Positions 24,801-34,940 of a stretch of 64,000 nucleotides of DNA are shown here, one piece after another. Source of the DNA: Melanocharis versteri (Eukaryota > Chordata > Aves > Passeriformes > Melanocharitidae). The position numbers and the translations under genes are program-made. Position 1 is the stretch's first letter; every line of letters starts with the position of its first letter. The stretch spans positions 1,027,525-1,091,524 of the forward strand of contig VZTG01010083.1 of the NCBI GenBank assembly GCA_013397845.1, read 5' to 3'. The notes under the pieces were generated by a model. That model saw only the letters and a program-made list of their open reading frames with translations. It had not been told where the DNA came from and did not search any database.

Positions 24801-27800
24801 TTGAGCAATTTTTGGCCATTTATTGGAAGCTCAGATAAATTTGCAGATAAGACTGCAAAAACTGATGCCACAAATGTTCGGGAGATTCCATGGAAATGAC
24901 AATGCATGAAGTAGTTTCCCAGTTGCCTAAAAAGCACGTGGACATGGATTCCAAGCATTAAAGATGCCACTCCAGGCACTGAAGAACAGGACTCTGCATC
25001 TGAGAGCACATTGCTTAAAATCAACATTACCTCTGCTGCAGATGGTGTTTGCACAGGGCTGAAGCAGGAGAACCTATTGGTGGAGCCATAAATATTTCTT
25101 TATGAAGGAAGAGAACGTCGCCAATTTACTTTTCCTCCCTTTTACGGTTCCTGATTCACGTTGTCCTCTCCCATTTCTGAGTCATCAAAGCCACCAGAAA
25201 AAAACCTGACAAAAATTTGAGAAACCAATAAACGCAGTACCCAAACAGAAACGAGATCTTTTTCCAGCAGTTAAAACTCAATTACAGTCAAGTCACATGT
25301 TCACCCCACTCAATAGCTCATAAAATGGGCAATGAACTCCCCAGGTGCTCAAGCATTGGATGGATCAGGGGATGGAATACTCCAAGGGCTGAAACCTTTG
25401 GGATTTACTACCTGAGGTTCAGCCTGAGCCTTGACTGTCTCTGGGAGGAGGCAGAGCTGTTTTGGACTAATAAGCCCAGCTGGGGTCTGTCTGGCAAACA
25501 GAGCATCCACAAATGTTGGGAGTTAATTTTGACCTAGGAAAAGGTAGATGTCACATTGCCAGGGAAACATCCCAGGGAAATCCAAGGGTTTGGCCTCCAG
25601 CAGTTCCACACATTAAAAAAAAAAAAATCGGTTGAAAATCGATATTTACCAATTTGCCTGAAGCAGAGTTTATAAATTTTTGCAGCCATTGCACTGCTGA
25701 CTCCTTGCAGGAATGGGGGGAGATATCCGTGTTCATGGGCAGAGATATTCACAAGAGCAAAATCCCAAAATTAAGGAAGCCACTGAAAGCTGCTCATTTC
25801 AAAGAGCTTTGGGCCACTCTGACAGGTACCATAAGCAAAACCCCAGTGAGCAGGTTCTGCTGGAGGCACTGGAGCGTGGGAGGATCCACATCCCACCCTT
25901 CTGCTCCTCTTGGAGCCAGCCCAAACATGGAGATTTCCACCCCCAGCCCCCCAAAGGATTGCTCAATATTTCGTTTTGATTTCTGCGTGCGATTCGTGCC
26001 TGGCTGGGACAGGGCCACTACTAATAACAGAAATGCAGGCATCAGCACAGATCATGGCCCTTCTTTTCCTTTGGGCTTTTTCTTCCTACTTTTCCTTCTT
26101 TTTTTTTTTTTTCTGAATACTCAGTATCTAAAGCTTTTATTTTCTGGACGTGCACACTTTTACTGACATCAGGTTCTCTATTCTTTTATCTCAGCCTTCT
26201 ACAACAGCGTGTTTCCATTTGTCAGGTCTTGAGCTGTTTTTGTTTTTCACTTGGAAATCCAAGGGTTTGCAGCAGAGGGAATGTTGGATGGATGTTTCCA
26301 TCAATTCTAAACGTTCATGTTTAAAAGCTAAACCAGGCTTTGCTCACTTGGATTTAAGATTAGTTCCTCTGAGTTGGCGATTTACTCTTTCAACTTGCAA
26401 CCCAAGATCTTTCTATCACCTCTCTGGGTGAGTCCAAGAGGATTTAAGTTTTATCCTCAGCTAAGAAAGACCCAATTTTACCAGCAAAAAATATTCTAAA
26501 AAACAGGGGATAAAGAGGGATCTGATTAATCGCCTAACAAAATATGTTAAATGAATAAATAACACCAACGGAATTAATAGACTTAACAAAAAAATGCATC
26601 AAAGAAATGTTGTTTCTCTATCGCTACGTGGATTTGCAGATAAACCTACAGTCACATCGAATCTTTCCAGAAAGGTCATTGAAATGATTCCCAGTCTCTA
26701 CTTTCACATGACTTTGCAGCTTTTAGTCCAGCTCTGAGGAGAAGCAGAGGTGCTGAAATACAGAAAGATAGGATATCCTCTATGTGTCACTTTTCCTACT
26801 GGAAAGAGGAAATAAAGGAAATCTTGTAAGAAGTCCCATTCTCATGAGCCTTTCAGCTTCTTTATTCAGAGCAAATGATCCTGGCTGGTTCAGATAAGGT
26901 TACTTTGGCTATTTGCCCATTGTGAAGTGAATTATCAAAAGTCTTCAGGCTTGTCCATCATTAACAAAGGTTGGAAAATCCACTCTTTCCCATGCCAGGG
27001 TTAAGAAAACAATGTTAAAATCTATTTCAGGATCTCAGAGATGCACAATTCAGCACCACAAGCTTTCTTGTAAAAAGATAAGAAGTTTCTCTGCAGCTTT
27101 TCTACTTATCCTTGCATTTGGTGCAGAAGTTGTGGAAGTGACAGGAAAATTCTTTCAGTCAGATATTCTGAAACCTATAACAAACGAACACCTTTTTCTG
27201 GGGTGATTTTTCTCCTTGTTCTGTTTAAATTGAACCCACTGGTGGCTTTCTTATGGCAGGGCTTTGTCTCAGATGGAGAGACTGTGCTCTTCTGTATGAA
27301 CTCCCAGCCCTGCTGGTGGGAAATCCTAGTGCTAGAGGAGGGAATCACTGCTTGAGGGAAGATAATTCCTCAGAGTCCTCTCACATCCTCCCAGACAGTC
27401 TGACTTGCCTCTTCAGCTGCACCTAACACCAGGCTGAGCTCCTCTACCAAACCTCTTCCCATGCCTTGTCTTAAGGTGTGTCCAAGGAGGGACCACGGGA
27501 GGGAACAGAGCTCCCCCAGCACCGCCCGTAGCAGAGGCCCGTGGAAATACCAGCACAAGATTTGTAGCATCACTTGGTGCTTTTTCACTGCTCAGCTGTA
27601 CCTCTGCACCCAGGCACTCTTTGTTTATTGTGTGCCCTTCTAATCCTGGCACTGTCAAAGCCCAGCCCGTTAACTCTGCGTTAGTGGGATTTATGAGCTG
27701 TGCGTGGCTCACACGGTGTTATGGCAGTTGGGATGAGACTGGGCTGCAGGTCGACCTGCTCCATAGCCTGGAACATTTTCAGGTCTCTCTGGAGCTGAGC

Positions 27801-28789
27801 GTGAGGTTTAGGCTGAGGAAGTCCCAGAGGAGAAAGAAAGGGAGGAACGCGGTGCTTCTCCATCCCGCACTCGTGACACCTCTGATAAATGGCAGCAGAA
27901 ACCTCCTTCTTAGAAGGCAGAGGTGGAAAAATAAAAGGTATTTGATGAAGGTGGAGGCACAGCTCTCCTTCTCTCCAAACAAGAAGCTCCCAGACCGAGG
28001 GAAAACACACTCACACTTTCCAGTTCACGCCTAATTTCAGGCGTAATTTATGAGATCAAAACACCTTGGTCATCAAAAGCAGGCACTTCTTGCGTGTTTC
28101 TCATTTTTTTCCACTTCACTGAAATCATCTGGGGAGACGTTCAGTCAGACCCTTTCCACACGCCAGAAATCCCAGCTACACGCAGCAGAAATTTCTCTGA
28201 ATTAGAGCAAAAACCTTCTCTGGTTGGCCAACTCCTGAGCAAAGTCTTTTATTTTGCCGGGCAATTATCTCTCTGTTTGTCCAGGGGAATATCTCATAAC
28301 TCCCTGCTCACGGAAAGGCGCTGACCTCTGAACGAACCAAAAATAGCCCAGCAATAATTCCAACAAGCTGCTCCATATCTGCTTTGAAGGTTCTTTTGGA
28401 TCCGAGGCGCTGCAACCCATCCCACCGTGAGCAAGCGGAGCAGGACAACGTGTGGAGGGTTTCCCAGCAGGAAAATCAGGTGTTTGCTGGGCAGGAGGAA
28501 GGAGGGCTGAGGGTGCTCCCCCATCAGTCACCCAGATCTGCTGTCGTTCAGTGCTCACATCCAGTAAATTGTTCCAATGCAGTTGTGGTCGGGAGAAATA
28601 TGCTCCGGATAATTCGCTGCAGCCTCCTGCCTGTGGACTCCACTGCGTGGAGCACGGCCTTAATTGCTTTTTTTCCCCTCTTTCTCTTCTTGCTCAAGTG
28701 AATTAATTTAGAAACACGATATAAGTTAATGATAAAATCCTTCACTAACCCACTGATGGCTATGTGCTGCCTGGCTGGGACAGACAAAT
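21818..28789. other. unique non-coding DNA, no gene seen
   Basis: I found no recognisable exon, RNA gene or transposon in about 7 kb. Frames of 130-170 codons exist at 24124-24899 and 25654-26166, but they overlap each other on both strands. The latter runs through a poly-T tract (26098-26112) into a stretch of phenylalanines. Simple sequence includes A-rich runs near 23766-23807 and 25614-25627. Confidence 0.5.
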
Positions 28790-29650
28790 AGCCCGTTTAG
28801 CCTGGAATCCTTTATGCTTCTACAAGGGCTCTAATGTGTCTAAATTGCGCAATAATACAGCACAGAGATAAATGATTTCATGGCAAAAACCTATGTATTA
28901 AACCCTTCCAAAGTGCAGCAGAGTGTGGCGGGCGAGATGATGAAAATAACTGGGTTTGCTGCCAAGCTCTAAAGCTGAATTTCTGCACAACCAGCGCTGG
29001 GCATTTGGCCCCAGTGAATCCCAGTTCCTTCCTCCTCTTCTCTCTGTCAGCTCCATGCTCCTGCTCTGCTTCCTGCCTCTGAAGAATAAGCTACAACCTT
29101 ACTCCTGGCCTATATTTTTATTATCACCAAAATAACGCGGCTTTGATCTCAGTAATGATTTCAGATGGTCTTGTAATAATTAATTAAAAATAGCTTGAGT
29201 GATATTTTGACTGCCATCTGCCCTAAATCCTTCTTCCTAATCTTCCCAATCTACCTGCTTTGGGTGTATCCCAAGGCACTGAGTGCCAAAGATTAACCAT
29301 AAACAGCGTGATATTTTTTTCCACAGATTTAAAAGTGTTTCCCTTAAAGGCAACGCTATTTTTTTTTTTCCTTTAATGGGAAAGCAGCCTCATTAGTACC
29401 AGGTGATTCATTTAAAGCACAATTACACAGGGAATTCAGCTAATTGATTGGATAACCCTCGATTCCTTTGGAAAAACACAATCCTCAAACCTGAAGTGCT
29501 TGGACTTAGTGGTAGTCATGTACCGAGAAGTTTACTTTGAAAGCAAACGTTTAGGTTAATGGGATCCATATGATATAAATTCCTAATAACTTTTCCATGG
29601 GTGGGCTTATCGAACTGCTTATCATAACACCAGTCGGGCCATTTCAAAAG
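28790..29650. promoter_or_regulatory. candidate cis-regulatory block (weak)
   Basis: This transposon-free block has repeated homeodomain-type words. They include TAATAATTAATTAAAAATAG at 29174-29193, CTAATTGATTGG near 29440, TTTAATGGG near 29372, AATAATTAATTA-like cores, and GATAA or TTATC sites near 29610-29625. There is no open frame of 60 codons between about 28790 and 30100, so coding is unlikely. The pattern resembles conserved enhancers of developmental genes (inference). AT-rich chance occurrence is a live alternative. Confidence 0.2.
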
Positions 29651-31410
29651 AGCTTTCTTCTGAAACTTTCTGAAGACTTCTCTTTCACCCCAGATCTCCA
29701 GAAAACTCCGCTAACTCTCCATTGAGAAAATATTTGAGCTCCCTCTCAGGCCGTATTCAAAGGGATTCTTTTCCAAAGGGGGATTTATTAACCCTTTGCT
29801 GGCAGGATGAAGTGTTTAATAGAGGTGTGTGATCCTGGGAAGGGGAAGAGCTCTGAGCTGGGGGGGTTTGTGGTGCTGCTGTTCTGGGGTCCAGGAGGTC
29901 ACATTTATCAATAAAAGTGACTGCAGGCTTGGACTAAACCTGGTTCACTTGTCTGGACACTAAAAGGAGAATTCAAAGTCGATTTGGGCTCACTCAAACC
30001 CAGGGAAGTCAAAGCTGACCTGTGTGGGTTTAATCAGATCCACAGAGTCTCAAACCAGTATTTCTAGAGGAATAAATGAGAGCAAACATCCCCTGAAGAG
30101 GCTTTGGGATATTTAGGAATCAGAGAACCAGGGCCACCTTCACTGTCTGAAGATAAAATTTTCTACACAGAACTAAATCATCTTAGAAGTAAGCAGAGAA
30201 GCTGTTGCTATAACTATAATTTCTCAATTTTTTATATTTTCTTAAAAATTAAATCCATTTACATCTGCCAAAAACATATTAGGGGAATCTCAACTCTTCT
30301 CTCTTCTTCCTGAATTATACTAGTGTTGATTTTATATTTCTCCCGATATAACTTCTTTTAACGTAGAAAAGCATAAAAACAAGTTAAAATAGCTAAACAC
30401 GGCAGTAGAATTTTATATAAATATGTGTGTATTGGCAGTTAAAGAGAGATCCAATATCCTGATAATGTCTGGGAAAGAAGAACTGACAGAATCACCAGGT
30501 ATGAAAATATCCAAGGCCTTCGCTGAAGATGGCACAGTAATTCTATCATTATGCTTCCAGTATTTAATTAAAACAAAAGCATGATCACTCAGCAGAGGAG
30601 GGGGACAGCATCCTAAAGCATGATCATACGGATCAGATTCCTGCTGGGATATCTGCACGGACTGAAAAAGGAGAAAAGATGAGAAGCACTCACTGTGGTC
30701 ATGTCTGGCATTGACCAATGGGGACATTAAAATGATCTACAAATGCGTGGGAAGGGGTGATCAAGAGCAGTTATTTAAGATGACAAAAATAAAGAGGGAG
30801 AGAGAGAATCAGAATGGTCCAGTGTGAAGGGGAAAACACGGATTATGTTTCAAGGAGAACTTCACAGACAGACCCATTTGATTGCGAGAGTTTCCAGCGG
30901 TGCACAGAGCTCACACCATCCATGATAAATAAATCACTGTAAACAGAAATCCCATGGGAGATTTTGGCACAATTTAACCCAAAGATCTGTGATTCTTTGA
31001 TGATTAAAACAAAAAAGGGAAAAAAGAAACTGAACAATACTTTGAGCCTTGTGAAACTGAATTTAAAAACAAAAATTTATGCTAAAAGGGTCTAGTATTC
31101 ACTATCAGCCTTGTCTCCAATGTTTGATCCTGCCCTCAAAGCTTGCACTGTGGGGTTTTTAAGCCCTCAATCAGTTGCCCCACACAACCAATGTGTAAAA
31201 TAGTTCCATTTCACGGCTGCAAACTCTCCCTGCCCACAATATTATTGCAAAGAGGTGCATTTGTGAGCACTGCATCCCCTTACAGCAGGAGGGATAACGG
31301 TCTGGCACATCAGGAGCCCTCCAAGGTGATGAGAGGCCAGCGCAGGAGCCCGGCGTGTTGATGTACGGCGTTTCCAAACATTAATTAATGCGGAAGGGAA
31401 GTCAACACTG
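29651..31410. other. unique non-coding DNA, no gene seen
   Basis: Ordinary AT-rich sequence. Frames of 64-104 codons at 30104-31377 overlap on opposite strands and show no family signature. No RNA gene or transposon was recognised. Confidence 0.5.
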
Positions 31411-31413
31411 GAA

Positions 31414-31414
31414 N
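31414..31414. other. single ambiguous base (N)
   Basis: One N interrupts otherwise normal sequence. It probably marks an unresolved or heterozygous position. Confidence 0.95.
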
Positions 31415-31519
31415 AGAGCCCATTGAACCTCACCATCCTGAAGGCCGAAGCCTTTCCATAAAAAAATTACGTTGGGATTGCAAAAGTCTCTGAGACCGAA
31501 TTATCCAGGAATCCGGCCT

Positions 31520-31880
31520 CTAGGAGGCCTCAGAAGTAACCAAAACTGGGTGCAAGCTGTGATCTCTCGTGGCTGGGCTGCGAGATTATTGTGTTAGAGG
31601 CTTAACGGGCCTCAAAAAGCAGGGCTGGAGCAGCAGCGAAAGAGAGAACGGTGTTTATTGAGCAATAAAAAAAACATTACATTTCATGGCCCAGCCGAAG
31701 TGCCCTACAGAAGCAAATCCCCGTGCCTTATAACGTGGGGTGTAATAAATGCTAATACCACAAAGGGAAGGCAGCAGCAGGGCCCTATCAGGGTGTAATC
31801 AAGCCCGCTGTTAAATTAGCATCGCCCCGCTCTCGCTGCTTTATTGTGTGACGGGAGCGAGCCCGGGGGCCAGCTCGGCT
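31520..31880. promoter_or_regulatory. candidate cis-regulatory block (weak)
   Basis: This block mixes HOX/CDX-like words (TTTATTGAGCAATAAAA at 31655-31671, TTATAACG near 31729, GTAATAAATGCTAAT near 31742, GCTTTATTGTG near 31838) with CpG-containing GC sequence. There is no transposon signature. Its composition differs from the AT-rich DNA on its left. A run of GC and CpG follows at 31845-31890. No splice-bounded open frame is convincing, so an enhancer-like element is one plausible reading. Confidence 0.2.
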
Positions 31881-33270
31881 CCGGAGGGCTTGGCTCACCT
31901 CCTGCACGCCTGCACTCTGCTTACCCTCTCCCAGGGACAGCTCTCCGAGGCCAAGGGTTAGGTTTCCTCCCAAGGATTAAGCGGGAGGCTCATGTCAACA
32001 AGGTGGTCGTGGAGATAGAGACAGAGCAGGAAGGACTCGTGAGGCCAATGGAGAAAGATCCAACAGTTTCAAGGCAGCAGATTAATCCTGATAATGCAGC
32101 GTTGGGCCATTCCTTTCCCCCTGGTTGGGTCAAGTTCCCTTAGCAACCACAAAGCCCGTCATTAATAAAATTAAAAAACCCCATCATCATGTCCAACCCC
32201 TGTGCCCTTTTCCGAGGCAAAAAGACAAATTGAATATAAAATGAAAGCCTCGCTTTTTTGGCTTTTTTAAACCTTTTTTTTTTCCCCCTTTCCCACTTTC
32301 CCGCCCGTAATTCTGCATCCCTGACCTCCTTCCAGTCGCAGCCGCCTCGGGAACACGCGGAACATATGGACCTGATTGTCCTGTGGAGTGAGGAGGGCAC
32401 AGGGACACCGTTCCCACTGACCTTTCCCTGCCAGGGCTGGGGGACATCGGTGACAGCATCTGCACAGCCCTACCTGGCCTGGGCCACAGCAGCTCCTTCT
32501 TGAACCTTTGTCTGATATTCCAATTATTGTCGCGAGCAGAGCTGCCTTCCAGGGTTTCTTTGGAACAAAAAATGAGAGGCCTTTTTATTCCTGACTGGAT
32601 TTTTTGGCGAAAATTTGTATTTCTGCTAAGGTGATTTAGTTGCTGCATTCTGTGAAGAAGGAGTGGTTGGAAACCAAAGGGGAGAAAAATATGGATATAT
32701 CTGAGGATGCTTCGACTTACGGAAACCAGGGGTAACTGAAGAAGAGTTGTTAGAAAAGTGTTCGGTTTGGGGGTTTGTCAGTAAACAAGAACGTTTCTGT
32801 GGGAATTCAGGGGGTTTTCAGCTGCTTACAAAAATCACCAGAGAACTCCCACACTCCAACCACCTCTTTTTCATTTTCTTCTGGTCATATAACACCAGGT
32901 TTCCATTTGCTGGAAATAAATGAGGCAGCCATGGGGTATCCCTGCTCTTTTTATTCATGCAAATAATGCCATTAAAGTCCACAGGAGTTCTCGTATCCAG
33001 TGGGCAGGTGCTGACCCCAATTGTTTTAACAGTTCTATTTGTTCACACCTCATATTCCAGCTAAAAAGTCTTATGGAGATTGACAGAAGGCTTAAAATCA
33101 CGATGCCCAATGATGGAGTTGGTATTATGAATTTATGCTGCTTGGTTGACTTAAAAGAGGGGAAAATAATACAAGAAATCAAGTGTTGAGGGTAAACAGA
33201 TGGCTGAAGTTTGGTGAGCCAGGCTTATACCATCATAAACTTCTTGAGAATCCATAATCAATCTGTTTTT
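31881..33270. other. unique non-coding DNA, no gene seen
   Basis: A 153-codon minus-strand frame (32187-32648) and an 81-codon plus-strand frame overlap one another. Both run through polypyrimidine/polypurine simple sequence near 32253-32292, so I do not call them genes. No repeat family was recognised. Confidence 0.45.
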
Positions 33271-33330
33271 TCCCTCTGTGCCTCAGTTTCCCCATCTAAA
33301 TTGTAAATTGGGATTTATCAAACTTCGCTT
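33271..33330 (+). mobile_element. MIR-like SINE fragment
   Basis: The string CCTCTGTGCCTCAGTTTCCC followed by CATCTAAA and ATTGGGATTTAT matches the distinctive 3' half of the mammalian-wide interspersed repeat consensus. That consensus region reads, in essence, CTCTGTGCCTCAGTTTCCTC, then ATCTGTAAAATGGGG. Only about 50 bases are recognisable. MIR-family SINEs are ancient tRNA-derived elements known as rare relics in birds. The match is short but the motif is very characteristic. The homology is recalled and was not computed. Confidence 0.5.
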
Positions 33331-34489
33331 TTTCAACGTGTAGTCAGTGGTAAACTTCAGGTGATCAAAAGTAGGAGAGAGAACTCAAATTTTCTTCGAA
33401 TAATTTGAAAACCAGTCCTTTTTGGTAAAAGATTTTCTTTTTTTCTATTGCCCAAGCAGCTACTCAGAGTAGCAATGGGATGAATGATGCTGCATCCACA
33501 AATGCTGAAAATAAAACAGATGAGTGATGCAAAGTGGGTGAGCTCTGTGCACTCACACAGTCCTATGCACCTCTTCAGAGTGATATTTAAAACAGAATCA
33601 TGACCAGAAAATACTTCTGAAATATTTTAAATTCAATGGAATTTCTTCAGAGCTTCTAAAAATATTTTCTTCATTGTAGCATATCCCAATGCCAGGAAGT
33701 TTTTTACTCTTGCAGGATGAACTCAGAAAGAAAAATAGATAAGACCTTTTCTGAAATGCTATTTATTTTTTTCATAGAATGGTTTGGGTTGGAATTTGTG
33801 ATTTATTTATATGATATTTATGTGATGCCAACAGCATGTACAGAGCAAGGTAGTACAGTCTAATGATCCTCCTCATGTCCTAAATCTTATAGTAGCCAAC
33901 CTAATTGTACTTCAGCTTAGAAAGAAACAAAAGTCTTCTCAAAGTTCAGACTAAACTTGAGAAATTGTAGCCAGAAAGGAATTTTTTTTTTTTTAGTTAT
34001 GTGGGAAGATATAAACTCAGCAGGCTGGACTGGAGTGACTCTTTCAACTCGAGTTTATTGTGTTTACAATATTACTTAAGTTCTGAGGAAACTAATAACC
34101 ATCACAAATGTCCCCAGTGTCCCATATTTTAGGCTTGAGTTTTCTTACATTTTCTGCTGGTTTAAAGCCCAACAACAAAGAAGGTTCTTGATCGGACGAG
34201 CTCTAAAATTAAAACTGCTCTGACATATCGAGATCTATAACCTCACTCTGGGGGAACCAACGTTTCTCTTACAACATTAACAAATTTCTTCCCCTCCCTC
34301 CAACCTCTCCTCCACCCCATAATACCCTCTATGTTTCCAAAGTAGCGCTCCACATCTGTAATATATTATGAGCATAATTTGCACTTAATTACCAACCACA
34401 CTGATGAAACCGTTGCGTGGCAATTAAACCTAATTAGGTTTTTCTACAATTCCCTCTCTAACTGAGTGTCTTATCAACTCTCATCTCGC
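33331..34489. other. unique AT-rich DNA with one CR1 scrap
   Basis: Apart from the short CR1 tail at 33774-33796 and a T run at 33982-33994, nothing is recognised. No open frame of 60 codons occurs from about 33190 to 35190. Confidence 0.5.
33774..33796 (-). mobile_element. minimal CR1 3'-end scrap
   Basis: CATAGAATGGTTTGGGTTGG followed by AA is the exact start of an antisense CR1 3' end, the octamer plus the first bases of the 3' UTR. The next bases do not continue the element. It is either an extremely 5'-truncated insertion or the surviving end of a deleted copy. Confidence 0.5.
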
Positions 34490-34940
34490 TGGAGATGATG
34501 CCTGAAGAGGCCTCCTAGAGCAGAGGCTGGACAGAGCAAAGAAATAAAGTAGGTATTTATTAAAAAGGCCTTCAGAGGATCCACCTTGGGCAGTACAAGA
34601 GCCTGGCCGAGGCTACACCCAAAATGGACAACAGGCCACGAGTTTTCACACTTTTATGAGTTTGGTCCAGTTACATATCGGGGTAATTTGTCCAGTTACA
34701 GCTTCAGGCCATAAAGTCCCATCCTCCAGTTTGTTTTTTTTCAATCCACTGTTGTTTATATTTTCTTGGGCCTGAAGCTGCCATGGTGACCTCGGTTTTC
34801 AGGCTGCAAAAGGATTGTTTTGTCTGGCTGAACTGTGAAGAGAACTTGCTAACACTCTATACGAAGTTCAGAGTTATCTACTAATACAGTAGAGAATCTG
34901 AAAAACGTGAAAATTAAAACTGAAGGCATCATAGGTGTTT
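34490..34940 (-). mobile_element. degraded solo LTR of an endogenous retrovirus, antisense
   Basis: The segment resembles LTRs I associate with songbird endogenous retroviruses. Characteristic strings are AGGCCTTCAGAGGATCCACC, TTGGGCAGTACAAGAGCCTG, GAGGCTACACCCAAAATGGA and TTTTCACACTTTTATGAG. On the minus strand a TATA-like ATAAAA (complement of 34652-34657) lies about 95 bases upstream of an AATAAA polyadenylation signal (complement of 34556-34561), the order expected for U3-R. No gag, pol or env remnants, primer-binding site or partner LTR are visible nearby, so it appears to be a solo LTR. The ends are not clear, no target-site duplication could be fixed, and the right third is the least certain. 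Confidence 0.6.

Noticed and set aside
24124..24899. Two overlapping plus-strand frames of 143 and 152 codons
   Set aside because: They overlap each other in different frames and are shadowed on the minus strand. They have no domain, signal peptide or familiar family and lie in GC-moderate sequence where such openings occur by chance.
25654..26166. 170-codon plus-strand frame
   Set aside because: It runs into a poly-T tract giving a phenylalanine run, overlaps an 88-codon frame in another phase, and shows no recognisable domain or splice context.
32187..32648. 153-codon minus-strand frame
   Set aside because: It crosses A/T simple sequence that gives lysine-rich stretches and is overlapped by a plus-strand frame; no homology was recognised.
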